From Euphorbia lathyris (Eukaryota > Streptophyta > Magnoliopsida > Malpighiales > Euphorbiaceae), in assembly GCF_963576675.1 (NCBI RefSeq), contig NC_088916.1, forward strand, positions 19,072,501 to 19,136,500: 64,000 nt of DNA, in the 5' to 3' direction. A model generated the notes under the pieces. That model saw nothing but the letters and a program-made list of their open reading frames with translations. It was not told where the DNA came from and ran no database searches. Positions 1 to 11,200 of the stretch are shown here, piece by piece. A program made the position numbers and the translations under genes. The stretch's first letter is position 1. Each line of letters starts with the position of its first letter.

Positions 1-85
1 TTACCCGAAAAACGGAAAACGACTTAACACCGTTAAAAATGCTGACGTGGCAAGGGGTAGAGTTGGAAAAATATATTTTTTTATT

Positions 86-632
86 TTTTTATTTTTCTTT
101 CTTCTTCTTCTTCTTCTTCTTCTTCTTCTTCTTCTTCTTCTTCTTCTTCCTCCTCTCCTCTTCTTCTTCTATTTTTTTTTAATTTCTGCAATTGAGACGT
201 TACGTCTGAAATTCAGACGTTGAACGTCTGGATTTCAGACATTGAACGTCTGAAATCCTCCTCCTCCTCCTTCTTCTTCTTCTTCTTCTTCTTTTTTCTT
301 CTTCTTCCTCTCTCTTCTCTTCTTCTTCTTTTTTTCTATCTTTTTTTTCTTTTTTTAATTTCCAGAATTCTGGAAAATTCCAGAATTCTGGAAAATTTCC
401 AAAATTCTGGAATTTTCCAGAATTCTGGAAATTAAAAAAAAAGAAGATATAAAAAAAGAAGAAGAAGAGAAGAGAGAGAGGAAGAAGAAGAAAAAAAAAG
501 AAGAAGAAGAAGAAGAAAGAGAAGAAGAAGAAGGAGAAGAAGAAAAAGAAGAAGGAGAAGAAGAAGAAGAAGAAAATGAGGAGGAGAGGAAGAAGAAGAA
601 AAAGAAAAAAGAAAAAATAATAAAAAAAAATT
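86..632. repeat. CTT/GAA low-complexity mirror and inverted repeat
   Basis: The loop of the element is homopyrimidine (CTT-rich, about 86-350) on one side and homopurine (GAA-rich, about 432-630) on the other. The two halves can pair as a hairpin of several hundred bases. All long open frames here encode only runs of Phe/Leu/Ser or Lys/Glu/Arg and are composition artefacts. Confidence 0.8.
358..432. repeat. Tandem palindromes around TTCCAGAATTCTGGAA
   Basis: Four near-perfect copies of a palindrome of about 16 bp stand head to tail at the centre of the fold-back element. A related set with the core TCCAGAAATCTGGA occurs at 12690-12915. A second palindromic word, CAGACGTTGAACGTCTG, lies at about 215-235. 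Confidence 0.75.
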
Positions 633-805
633 TCCAACTTTACCCCTTGCCACGTCAGCATTTTTAACACTGTTAAGCCAATTTCTGTTTTTCGGGTAAC
701 GGCGAAACCACGGTCCCTTTTTTTTTATAAAACCAAACCACAAGGGTTTTTTTTTGGAACAACATCAAACCACAGGGGTTTTTTTTGGAATTTACCCTTT
801 AAACT

Positions 806-1740
806 AAAGGTTTTTAGAGATTCCTAAATGTAGATAAAAGGGTTTTTCATCATTTTAAATCGTTTTCTAAAATATCACGTTTAAAACCTTAATTCGTTCC
901 AACGACGAATTAAGCGAATATTGTAAGTAAAATCGTTTTCATTGTAAATAATGGAGTTTTTGAATCGTTTTCTTAATAGTTTTGTACAAAAATAAATGGA
1001 CTTGTATGATTAATCACGTTTTTGGTTCAAGGCTTCTTACTTCACATTTTCAAACGCTCGAAACGTTTCAACAGCGGTTCGAGTAGATACCATGTAAATT
1101 AACGGGGTTTTGAAACGTGCCTAAATCGTTCCAACGACGATTAAGGCACGAACCATGTAAATAAACTGGTTTTCGGGAGTGAGACTAGTTTAGAGTTAAT
1201 GTGTAGTTTAAAAGCATAAATCACACTAAATAAAACAATTATTCTTCCTTCCCCCTCTCTGTCCTATACGCTTTGAATTTATGCAAAATGGGTGATTCTT
1301 TACTAAAATGGCTTTCTATAACATGCTCAAAACGGTTTTCAAAACGAGATAGAAAAGGGTTTCAAATGAATTTTAAACTTAAAGAAATATATGATTAGTT
1401 CGTTATCGCCTAACACGCTAAGTAGGAGGCCGGTGGTTCATAACCGGTCGATCTCGGGGTGCCTAGTAGCCTTTCTCCGGAAAGGAGCTAGCCTTCTCGG
1501 CTCGTACCTAAGTTTCCCGAACCCTCACCGGTCTCCCGCAAGGGATCAATGTTCATTTTCCCATTCGTGGGTGGCGACTCTTCCATACTCCAGGCTCCGG
1601 TCCTGCCGAGCAGCTTGGTTCCACGATTGGTTGCTTTCGACGCCAATCACAGCATCTGTCGTCAACGGTGTCCACCCCCCTGTCCGCCCGGGAGATTAGG
1701 CCGCGACACGTACAACTATATGTAAATGATATAAAATTTA
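806..1740. other. LTR- or UTR-like fragment, probably Ty3/gypsy
   Basis: No host gene was recognised. About 880-1200 repeats words such as CGTTCCAACGACGA. About 1400-1700 is GC-rich and contains GGGTGGCGACTC, a word I associate with the LTR/PBS end of Tat/Ogre-type gypsy elements. The 102-residue open frame at 1391-1699 has no recognisable motif. The assignment is from memory of such LTRs and is weak. Confidence 0.3.
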
Positions 1741-1774
1741 AAAAATATTAAAATATTAAATTTCTGTATAAAAA

Positions 1775-1812
1775 ATTTATCCACCCTCGCAACGCGCGGA
1801 CACAATACTAGT
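1775..1812 (+). mobile_element. Possible Helitron 3' end
   Basis: The segment has a short GC-rich core (CGCAACGCGCGG) followed by AT-rich sequence and CTAG before T. That is the pattern of a Helitron 3' terminus: a hairpin, then CTRR, inserted before T. No matching 5' TC end was located and the hairpin stem is short, so this is a candidate only. Confidence 0.3.
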
Positions 1813-2626
1813 TTATATAATCACTACTACTACTTGTGCTAATGTAGTTGTATTTTAATACCTTTTTTATGTTTATTTAGGTCTTTTAAGGTAAATAATT
1901 TATTAATTTTTAACATTTTTTTAAAAGATTAATTTTTAACTTTTAATATCTTATCGTTTTGTCAAATTGAGTTTAGCAGTTATCTGATACCTTAACGGTT
2001 AAATAATTATTTTTATGTTGTTATGTATGCCAATAGTACATTATCCAATTTTTGAACTCTAGTCCTTCCCAAATCAAAGAGGATCTACTTTGAGGAGGAA
2101 TAAGGAATTTTCCTTCTTCTTCCTCCCACCGGGTTAGATTGTGTATTTTTTTGTTGTTTTTCTTATTCAGTATCCATATATTTTACAGATCTCCGTATCT
2201 GTCTGAATTGTATCTGTTCCCAATCATTCTTTTATTTATATCTTTTTCGGATTTAGCAAGTGCGGAAACGATTTATTTTATACATGGACTAATAAATCTA
2301 TGTGGTTGCAACAAAAGAAAGGACTCTGATCCGAATATTCGAAATGGTCTGAATGATGAAGATCAGAATGCAGTTGCTCTTCTACGGATTTTGATTTCCA
2401 AGAAGTATATGTTTCATTGTTTTTTGTGTTTTTTTGTACCTTTTATGGATTTTTCATGCACTTTGTAGTCAATTTCGTCCCTTTGTGGTTTTGTTAGGAT
2501 TTTATTCCTTATGGTTTTCTGATTGTATTTGTACTATTTTCATCTAATGAAGTAAATATGTTCATAAAAAAAACAGTCTTATCCAAAATGGATTTCAATT
2601 CCTTATTAGAAACTTCAACTTACATA
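1813..2626. other. AT-rich intergenic stretch
   Basis: No gene is supported. The 109-residue frame at 2139-2468 is hydrophobic at its N-terminus but matches nothing I recognise. About 2480-2572 ends in a short A-run and could be the tail of a decayed retroposon, but no coding signal supports that. Confidence 0.4.
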
Positions 2627-2914
2627 TTATTTTGCATGTTTCTTGAACTTCTCCTTATCGAATCTTGAGAATTCATCTAAAATACTACTTGTAACCAAAT
2701 GATTAACCAAGCCAACATATGAAGGGCTAAAAGTACTAATGTTAAATATGTGTTCTTCTAGGAATTCTTGTTTTAAGGACATTGTATCTTCTTTCAATGA
2801 TAGTCTACTAAGGTGGTCTCCAACAAGATTTTCGGACCCTATTTTGAGCTCGGATTCATGCAATAGGAGAATCGACTGAATTAAGTGTGAGTTGGTGTCC
2901 TTTTTCTTCAGCAA
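2627..2914 (-). pseudogene. Ty3/gypsy Athila-type pol fragment (RNase H end / integrase N-terminus)
   Basis: A 95-residue frame carries the end of the RNase H domain (LLHESELKIGSENLVGDHL, then SRL) and the start of the integrase region (VGLVNHLVTSSI ... KFKKHAK). In Athila-type gypsy polyproteins the DHLSRL motif closes RNase H and is followed by a segment of this kind before the integrase zinc finger. Neither the RT core nor the integrase catalytic core is present nearby, so this is a short isolated relic on the minus strand. The lineage is inferred from the motif pattern. Confidence 0.65.
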
Positions 2915-3129
2915 ATTTTGTAATACTGCATTGTCAGAAAAAATGACAACTTAGTACTGAATGAATATCAATATAATTTTGTTGGAACTACTTATTGGAA
3001 TTAGATCCACAAACCACAAGATCATAAACTCATGTTAATCCATCAAGATCTAAAGCGGAAGCATACCTGAATACATAGTGCAACAGATTGAAGAGAATCA
3101 GAGACACTTTATGTTGATTGGTCTTCTAG

Positions 3130-3905
3130 GGTTAGAAGCAACTAGCACATCTACACTCAATGGGACCAATTACACCATAGAGGGGTCTCAAACAAGTTGA
3201 TCCAATTTCGCCATATCTGTTCCTAATATCCATGGAAGGATTATCAGCATCCCTGGTGGCTCTTGAGAATCACGGTCTAATTCACGTTTGCTGAATTGCT
3301 CAGTCTACACCACCCATCTCTCATCTCTTCTTTGCTGATGACAGCTACCTCTTCTTCAAAGCTACCAGTGAAGAAGCTATGAATGTTCGACAATGCTTAC
3401 AATAATATGAAGCCGCCTCAGGTTAGCAGGTCAATTTCACTAAATCATCGTTGTCTTTTAACAGGAATTGCAGTACTAGGATACAGTCCATGTTAAGCTC
3501 TCTCTTTGGGATCTCACTCGATCGGTTCAGGGTATGTATCTTGATAACTATAACTTGTGGGTAGGTGCAAGATCCAAGTGTTTCAATATATTGCAGAAAG
3601 AGTTCGTGCTTGTATCTCGGGGTGGAAGACCAAATTTCTGTTGCGAGCAGGAAAGGAAGTACTACTTAAATTCGTCATACAGACCTTACCATCATATGCT
3701 ATGTGTAGATCTTAAATGAATGATGAATTCTTATTTGTGGAGCTCTGCATGTTCAGAAGGAAATGAGCTTCATTGGAAGTCATGGGAGAAATTATGTGAA
3801 CCAAAGTGTGATGGACGGATGGGATTCAGAAATTTACACCTCTTTAATCTAGCTCTCCTAGCTATGTAAGGCTGGCGTCTACTCATAAGCCTTGACTCAT
3901 TAGTG
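3130..3905 (+). pseudogene. LINE (L1-type) reverse transcriptase fragment, 5' part
   Basis: Reading across stops and shifts gives non-LTR RT motifs in order: RGLKQVDPISPYLFLI (about 3185-3228), then ISHLFFADDSYLFF (about 3306-3350) with the catalytic FADD box. A thumb-like segment with GWKTKFLLRAGKEVLLK follows (about 3625-3675), then a post-RT region ([18 protein letters not shown]). At least three in-frame stops are present. The LINE breaks at about 3903, exactly where a copia LTR begins. The rest of the same LINE, its RNase H domain and 3' end, resumes at about 6780. Confidence 0.8.
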
Positions 3906-5193
3906 TTGGTCCCATGTAACATGACAATAATAGTTCCAATGGGGGGTTAGGAACTATTTAAAAAATTTATCTTTAAGCCTGACTGACTTTTCTCTTAAGA
4001 CTTCAACTTAGCCTTTCAGCATAGTGGTACCGAGTAAGTTTTAGATACAAGCTTAGTCAACGGGTGACTAAAACTGCTTCTATTCTTGAGTCAGGAGATA
4101 GCACTTAAGTCTATTCCTGAACTCAGCTCCTCAGTTCACTCAACTCAGCGTATGTTCTTTTTAGTGTTTGACTAGGCAGTATTTTAGCAAGCAATATATA
4201 AAGGAGTTAAGGGTTAGAAAGATATTACTCAGCAGACGTATCCTGGTTCGGCCTCTCCGCCTATGTCCAGTCCCTGGAATTCCTTCCAAGCTTTTTAGAA
4301 TCCTCTACTCAATCCTATTTCTACTGCTGAATGCTATAACCGAACAACTCAGCGTCTCATTTCTATTCTTCTAGAAATGATAAAGGGTTGTTCTAAACAA
4401 ATGCTAAGAACACTTTAGATGATCAAATCACTCTAGACTTTTACACAAAGATTGAAGTTGGTGTAAGATTTGCTTTGCTTTTCTAATACAGAACTTCGAA
4501 TAATAATTTGGTCAGTGTTTTGACTTGATGAAGACCTACATCGAATGAAGCGTTTGAGAGGCCTATTTATAGTACACTTGAGGCACCGGTAATTTCGAAT
4601 TTCGAAATAACCGTTGGAGGGAAACAGCTTCCTGTCGCTTTCACTCAGTCAGTGCTCAGTGTCTTCGGCCAATGAAATTCTTGTATCTTCTGTCTTCGGC
4701 AGTGCTCAGATGCTTTTCATCAGGCTGGTCAGAGTGTCTCTATATTTTTGGCAAAGTCTTCCAGACACTACGTCTTTTGAACTTTACCCAAAGTAGAAAT
4801 ACTTTATCTCCAAGTTTATTCAGGTCAGCCGCTGACCTGAATTCCTTGTCACACAACTCAGCAGCTTCATCTTGAAGCTTTTGGAGAAGGCTTCTGGGTC
4901 CTTCTCTTTGTTGGGCTTGCGTTTCATTCAGTTTGAGTTGCGTTTTGATCTGCTTGGGCCATGTGGCTTTCAGCCATTGACTTAGGCTTGACTTTCTCTT
5001 GTGGGCTTTTGGGACTTACACTTTTTATGTCTTTAATCTTATAAATCAATTTACTCAACATTGAACAAACACATTAGTACAAATAAATCAAAGCATTTAA
5101 ATTTAATGTGTTAGAATATTTTTGTCATGTGGAGATTTAATTCTACTTAAATAATTTTTCCAAATCAAAATCATGTGGAAAGGTATTTCAACA
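3904..5193 (-). mobile_element. Ty1/copia 3' LTR (1290 bp), minus strand
   Basis: The segment starts TGTTGG and ends TTTCAACA on the plus strand, giving TG...CA ends with a 5 bp inverted match. A polypurine tract lies immediately outside (minus strand AAATGGGGGAGTT, 5194-5206). This is the usual order of internal region, PPT and 3' LTR for a copia element on the minus strand. The LTR is rich in the word ACTCAGC and its relatives. Only one LTR is present: the 5' half of the element is lost, so no target duplication can be checked. It sits inside a LINE. Confidence 0.75.
4564..4571 (-). promoter_or_regulatory. TATA box of the copia LTR
   Basis: TATAAATA on the minus strand, about 620 bp into the LTR, where the U3/R boundary of the element would be expected. 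Confidence 0.55.
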
Positions 5194-5206
5194 AACTCCC
5201 CCATTT

Positions 5207-5729
5207 TAATGTTGTCAAAAATATTCAATAAGGAACTCAGTGTTGAGCTCCCCCATGATAGTTGACCTTTTCTAAACTTCTGAGAATTCTCCCCCGTAAG
5301 GGTTGAACCACTGGCTTAGTTTTACTTTAAACATTTTAAGGTTTAATTAAGTAAATCTAAGGCCAGTTTCAAGAGATGGTCAGTACTTAGAACATTTTTT
5401 CCTTACTCAGTTTTGATACTTAGTTAAGCAGAGAATGAAGTTCAGTTATCAAAGTAGGAGTAAGCTGAGTAAGTTAATTGGTGCTGAGTTTTTTTACTCA
5501 GTGGCCAAGTACTTGTATAATTTTTATGTTCATAAGTCTTAATTTATTTTGTTCAATGATTGCTAAGTGAGTAGACATTTGAGAAAGGTCATGCATTAGA
5601 TCAACACAACATATAAGCAAATAGCATAAGACATTAAGTAAACAACTCAGTTGTTATGAGAAGATACATTTATATATTCATTCAGCTCAACAAGAAACAT
5701 GTCAACAACAAATATCAAGAACACACAAG
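5207..5729 (-). other. Non-coding tail between env-like ORF and PPT of the copia element
   Basis: No frame is recognisable. Words such as CTGAGT and CTCAGT recur as in the LTR, which supports its belonging to the same copia element. Confidence 0.5.
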
Positions 5730-6615
5730 TTAAAGAAAAAAAATTCTATTTCTTGATGTTGACTTGGATTTGATTGGATTTTGGTTTGGTTTGCTGACTA
5801 GGCTTCGATGCTTCTTATTGCTGAGTTTGTATGCTAGGGGCAACAGAAGTTGATCCTGGATTTTTCTTCTGTCAAGTTCCTTCTGCCGGTTGCTTATTTT
5901 CTCCCCCGTTTTGCTAACATCACCGGGCTGAGGGGCAGAAGCATAAAATTGCCCCTTTTGAACAGCACGAGTCAATAAAGTTGAGTAATGTTGGAGTTGA
6001 CTCGTACTCCCTTTTAGACCTTGAAAGACCTTCAAACCTCCTGCCATGTTTGACATTGGGATTTGCATGTGGGAACTGATGACACTGAGTATGAACTCAA
6101 GTGACTTACTCATCCATGTAATAGAGTCAGTCATTCTAGCATATGACTGATGATACATTTTCAGCATGGAAGCATCATAGATATGGCGCTAAGAGGATTG
6201 GTGCTTAACATGGTCATAGGTAGCTTTGGCATAATTGAAGATGTCAGTTGCCCTAGCTTGGTCAGTTTCCATCTCTTCTCGGGTTAAGCTTAGCAAACGC
6301 ACAACTTCAACAATTTGTTCTATTATGCACTGAGAGGAAGAGGAAGCAAGTTCTCGAGCAGCAATAACCTCAGAGTGCAGCTGCTTGTAATGTTGAGTTA
6401 CTTCAGCTGAAGTGGCGACCGTTGAGTTCACAACAAATATTGCACTGATTTTGCTCTCGATGGAGTCCATATGATGGATCATCAGCATGTGAAGGTCATC
6501 CATCTAGATAAGGAATTCATGCTTCGGCTGCTGAGAACACATAGATGTCACAACGTGCATCAGCTCCTTCAGACCCTTTATTTCAGTTAGAAGTTGTGTG
6601 AGTTGGAAAGTTGAG
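5730..6615 (-). pseudogene. Decayed env-like / extra ORF downstream of copia pol
   Basis: Two open blocks (6503-6189 and 6167-5730, minus strand) lie in the same frame. They are separated only by a TAG at 6189-6191. The frame also runs upstream through another TAG just before 6503 to about 6615, so this was one ORF of roughly 300 codons. It is rich in Gln, Ser, Glu and heptad-like stretches (for example EVTQHYKQLHSEVIAARE), consistent with a coiled coil. Its C-terminus is basic (Lys/Asn/Arg-rich). It lies between the expected pol position and the 3' LTR, where SIRE-type copia elements carry an env-like ORF. No fusion or membrane segment is evident, so env-like is only positional. Confidence 0.5.
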
Positions 6616-6779
6616 ATGGCTCAGCAAAAGTGGATGCAGCAGCATTAGCATGAGACTTGGTTAGGTCGGTGAGTAGTGCATGAGCTGAGAAGATGATTCT
6701 GCACCCAGATTCAGAATGGTTTTACAAGTTACAGTTTCATTGGTCAAGACAGCACTAGAGCTTTTTTGGCTGCAGGTAA

Positions 6780-7156
6780 CAACATGTTACGATGTCGACT
6801 GGATCCATTTCTGGATTACATTCTCTCGTTCAGAAAGGCACTGAGTTGGCGGAAGACTACGGGCTAGAGAGACATCGTTTTGGAGTCAGATTCATAATTG
6901 CTAGTGTATGATCTTTTACGAGAAACTAGCGGCAATTCGGTCCTAGACATGATTATAGATGAGTGCAAATCTATTTTAAAGGATATAGCAAACGTTTCTA
7001 TCTAATTTGTTCATAGGTCAGCGAACTTCGCATCTCACTCTATTGCTCGGGCGGTTGTTTCTAGTTCTGATCATGGGGTTTGATTGTCCGAGCCTTCCCT
7101 TTCGTTTGTAACACCTATTTGCCGATTTATGAATTAAGGTTTTGAGTAAAAAAAAT
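6780..7156 (+). pseudogene. LINE RNase H domain and 3' end (second half of the split LINE)
   Basis: The translation shows ALSWRKTTG, then IVLESDS, then ILKDIANVSI and FVHRSANFASHSIARA. These are the ordered motifs of the RNase H-like domain found at the C-terminus of plant L1-type LINEs, including the acidic ESDS and the final H-S-I-A-R helix. Stops interrupt it. The element ends with an A-run at about 7146-7155. It matches the strand and order of the RT piece at 3130-3905. The two were separated by the copia insertion, with loss of the zinc-finger region between them. Confidence 0.75.
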
Positions 7157-8240
7157 ACTATTAAAATACTGAAAGTCTCGCAACCATTGTCGAATCCTTC
7201 TATTTGACCGAAATTGAAACTTTAGCTATCCATCAAATTCTAATTGAATGAAACTGATCAATATGTAGTTATGTTATAAAAATGTTCTACTTTATAACGA
7301 GGAAAAATTCAAAATAGTATTCATGCCTTATATGCATTTTTATATAATTTTTATTTTTTCATTTATAATATGATATACATGTGATTGCCATGTCACACGT
7401 AAATAATTTTTTCAACATGACTGTCATCTCACTAATCTAGTTACTTGCTCTGTTTTAAAATGTCAAAATAATTTTGTTAAAATACAAATAAAAATTCAAT
7501 AAATTATTGAAACACACAAAATCAAATAACCGTTCCAAAATATACTCTAAATTTTATGACCATTGATGCAATTTGGCTGTAGTTTACTTACTTTATCAAT
7601 GATTTCAGTAAATGTGATTTTTTTAGGGTAAATTTCAAATAAAACTCGTGTAGTTTTACTAATTTTTAGATAAAAGATTTTGATTTACTGTTTGTCAAAA
7701 TGAGGACTGAGGTTTTCACCTTTTGCAAAATAAGGATTTTTTCGATTAATATTATTAAAATCACCATTTATGACTTCAAAAATGAGATGTTCTAAGAACT
7801 ACTAATATTCTAAACAACTTTAATTCTTCAACTTTTTTATTTCGAGATTATTTAGATGATGTTTGGTAAAGAGAGAGAAAACTAATGTTTAGAGAGAGAA
7901 AGTTTCAAAAAAGATGATTTTCTAAAATCGAAAATATAGTTCCATAAAAAGTATAATATTGAACAACTTTAATTATTGAAAATTTTAATTTTCAGGTGAT
8001 TAAAGATAGTTTTAATTGCATTATTAAAAGTGCGACACCTCAACACTCGTTTTGGTAAAAAATAAACCACAATACTCTGAAAATTAATGAAACCACTTTT
8101 ATTTAAAATTTACTGATTTTTTTATTATTATTATTTTGTCTCGTAGAGTGGGGGCTCAAATGAGAGATTGAATCACATTATAATTTTAACGGAATAGTAT
8201 AAGGGCTCAAATGGAATTTGGGCAAAAGAAAGAAGCCCTA
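7157..8240. other. AT-rich intergenic region upstream of the MAM33-like gene
   Basis: No coding signal. About 7620-8130 contains degraded inverted words (TAAATTTCAAATAAAACTCG near the left, AAAATAAACCACAATAC near the right) that may be an old MITE, but I could not pair the ends convincingly. Confidence 0.4.
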
Positions 8241-8241
8241 A

Positions 8242-8249
8242 TATAAAAG
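8242..8249 (+). promoter_or_regulatory. Probable TATA box of the MAM33-like gene
   Basis: TATAAAAG lies 48 bases before the start codon. This would place transcription start at about 8272 and give a 5' UTR of about 25 bases. Confidence 0.5.
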
Positions 8250-8296
8250 GAAAGAAAAGGATTGGGAACAGAAATCAAATCGTTGAAACCCTGGAA

Positions 8297-11200
8297 ATGG
8301 CTTTCAATTCATATCTTGGCAGAGTTTTGGGTTCAATTCGAGCAGTAGGAGCAATCTCGGCTGTTGAAAAGCGCAGTCATGGCTACGTTGTCAGCACAAA
8401 AATTCGTGGATTCGGTACATCTACTGGTGAGGAACTTCTTCGTGCAGTTGAATCCGATATCAATAATGACCCGCCCGCCCCATCCCTTGATGTTAGTTAT
8501 TCCTATACATCTCAATGCTTTTGATTCTTCAGTTTGTTTCTTATTTTCTCAATTTTCTGGTGGTGTTACTCAGAATTTGCAAATAAAAGTTTGCCGTTTG
8601 CTCTGCCCATCTTTGAGAATCCATTTAATTACTGCTTTCCGCATATGCTAGTCTTGAGAATCGAATCCATTTAATTACTGCGTTTCTTCGTCTGCTAGTC
8701 TTGAAAAGCTATTTAACATTCATTTTAGCCAAGGCAATAGGTAATTCGCTCATGGATTTTGATTCCATAATTCTTTTGTTGGAGATAGCTATCCTCGGAT
8801 ATGCTAGGATAACTGTTAGTTTTATTTAGCCCTTGTTTAGGAAGGGGTTAATGGAAGTAAATAAGAATAATTGGATGTTAAATATCAAGTTAATCTTGTT
8901 TAGGAATTGTTTTTTTAGAGCAAAAGAATGTTAATGGAAGTTAAATGTTATTTTCTTTAACCTCCAAACTCTATCCTCCAAATTGATACCTTAACGAGAG
9001 TAAAGTACAGTTTTTAAAAAAAAAATTGTGTTGTTGAATAAATTTAACTTTCCTTCCCCTTCATATTTAAACTTCTTTCTAAACGAAATTAAACATTTAA
9101 TCTCATTTACATTCCATAAACTTCCAAGTTTAATTTTTAACTTTTCTTTTCATCACTTTAATTCCCTTTCCATTATCTCTTTTAACTGTGACCTCAGTTA
9201 ACCTCAAAACTCTCTAACGATGGCTTAAAAGAATTATTTACTTATATTGTCAATATTCGAAGATATATATATAAGGATATATTTATATTTAATAACTATT
9301 ATTCATTAAACAATATTATCTTGTCTATCAGTTTCTATAGTATATTCAACGTGGTATTAGAGCTTCCATTTCCTCTTCCTCGGCCATCCTATAAGTGGCA
9401 TCCTCCTCCTACAATAATCCGGTCTCCACAGATTTATTTCTTAGTTCAACACTGACTCGCATGCTGCACCACCGAAACACGGACTGTTGCCTCTGATTCT
9501 GCCAACTCCTTTGCTTGTTCATTCTCCTTAAACAAATGACTGAGAGATAGACGTTTGGTATCAATTTCAATTTGGTCATCATCAACAATCTCCCTTCTTT
9601 TTCTCCACATTCGGATCCTGGGGTTTCCTTCCCCATGGATTTGGGATCCCATCAATCCCTAATTCCCTCCCTTCCAAATCTCCCTCTTTTCTTGTCCTTA
9701 TTCATTGTCATATATTTCATTGCTTACTTCATCGTTTTCAGTAATTGGAGCCCCAATCTTCGACCCGAAGCTTCCAGTTGCTTAATCTCCCTCTTCAATG
9801 GTACTCCCGCCGTTTTCTTAGCTACTCTTGCTGTTCTCTCCGACTTGAATCGTGGCTTCTCTTCGCCCAACACGATTTCTTAAAACGTTGTTCTTGATTA
9901 CAGTATTGCTTATTTTTTAATGTTAAATGGAAGTTAAATGTTACTTCCTTTAACCTTCAAACTCTATCCTCCATATCATCGCTTAGACACTGAATTTTAG
10001 AAATGCGTCTTCATTACTGCCGGTACTTGGTGTCCCTTCCTTCAGTTATAGTCTTGACGTCCTTCACACTTCTGCTTCCTCGGTTCTTTTTCTTTGACAC
10101 CTAATTCCTTACTTTTAATTCGAATTATGTTTTTCTATTTCTCCCTCTTGAATTCTCATCTTTGTTGTTTCGAGAGACTGTAATCAAACTTATTGCTTCT
10201 CACCCTCATCTTCACATTCATTGCTGCCGCCAGTCTCTAACCCCTCAGTTGTATACTTTCGCTCCCTTGCAAAATTTATTTATTTATTGAGTTTCTAACC
10301 CTTGAAAATCAAACAAAACCAATTTCCAATTTAGATCTGAAATTATTTATTTTTCACATCCTAATGGCATCTATTTTGCAGAGTTCTAAGGGTTTCAAAA
10401 CCAAATCTCCTGATTATATCTGTGTCCAGCTTTTCTATCAGGTTGTTTCTTCTTTTTTTCTTCTGACATTCACCATCGATTATGGCTGTCGACCGATTTT
10501 GTCTGTCTCTTCAACCCCAACCACAACTCCAACAGTAACATACTGGGCTTGATTATCATTTTGTTTCTGCTTCATTCTGACTGATGATCAAGTCAAGCTG
10601 CTTGCAAGTGCTTGGTTTGCTATGTTTCGCTCTCATTTTTTGGTTCGCTCTTACCATCGGCTTGAAAGGGGTGTTGGAGATGATTATTGTTAATTATCTC
10701 TTTACCTATCCTCAGATACTAAAGGATAACTATCCGATTTATTTAAGAGTTATTTAATAACTAGTATTTATATTTGTCTATATTATATAGTGTTAAACAT
10801 TAATTCATATATTCCACTATATGTACAAGGTTCTGTGATCAAACCTGATTGAGGGAAATTCATTAAACAATATATCTTTTCTATCTATTTCTATAGTATA
10901 TTCAACTTCTCTGAATCCATATTCTCCACGGGTGTTTGTGTGTTGTGCTAGAAATCAAAGGCATTTGTAAAAATTGTTGTTGAATTGTCTCAGGTGGAGT
11001 GTCCTTTTGAAATGCGACATGGATATCACTTTATAACACTTGCAAGGAAGTACAAAGATGAGCTTATTGAACTTGAATTTGATAAAACTTCATGTGATCC
11101 TCCAAGTTTTCCAATTCATGGCAGCGTTTATAGATCAAACCATGATGTAGAATTTGAAATTACTGCTACACCCAATAAGGTTGAAATTCACAGCTTCACT

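Larger units (their letters stand above)
1..805. mobile_element. Fold-back MULE-like non-autonomous element, left end outside window
   Basis: Bases 1-77 and about 630-705 are inverted copies of each other, sharing the block ending in GCTGACGTGGCAAGGGGTA. The right arm continues to about 805 through two blocks around AAACCACAGGGG and a terminal part resembling GGGTAAATTCC read from the other strand. The matching outer left arm must lie upstream of the window. The same subterminal words (CCTGTGGTTTCGCCG, TGACGTGG) recur at 12317-12460, so the two belong to one family. Long inverted arms with a non-coding loop suggest a Mutator-like MITE, but the target duplication cannot be checked. Confidence 0.6.
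8777..10906 (+). mobile_element. Small non-autonomous LTR retroelement in intron 1 of the MAM33-like gene
   Basis: Two LTR copies (8777-9350 and 10672-10906) both begin TGTTGGAGAT and end TATAGTATATTCAAC. The first is followed by a methionine-tRNA-type primer binding site, TGGTATTAGAGC. The second is preceded by a polypurine tract, GAAAGGGG. The interior encodes no gag or pol and instead holds a fragment of a TLC-domain gene. The flanks (TCTTT and TTCTC) are not a clear 5 bp duplication. It lies in the same orientation as the host gene. Confidence 0.7.

Noticed and set aside
200..743. Open frames of 103-156 codons on both strands
   Set aside because: They translate CTT/GAA repeats into Phe/Leu or Lys/Glu/Arg runs; no protein-like composition.
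1391..1699. 102-codon frame in a GC-rich block as a gene
   Set aside because: No motif, no codon bias that I can see, and it lies in LTR-like sequence.
2139..2468. 109-codon frame with hydrophobic start as a secreted peptide
   Set aside because: AT-rich, Phe/Leu composition, no conserved motif or promoter; chance frame is more likely.
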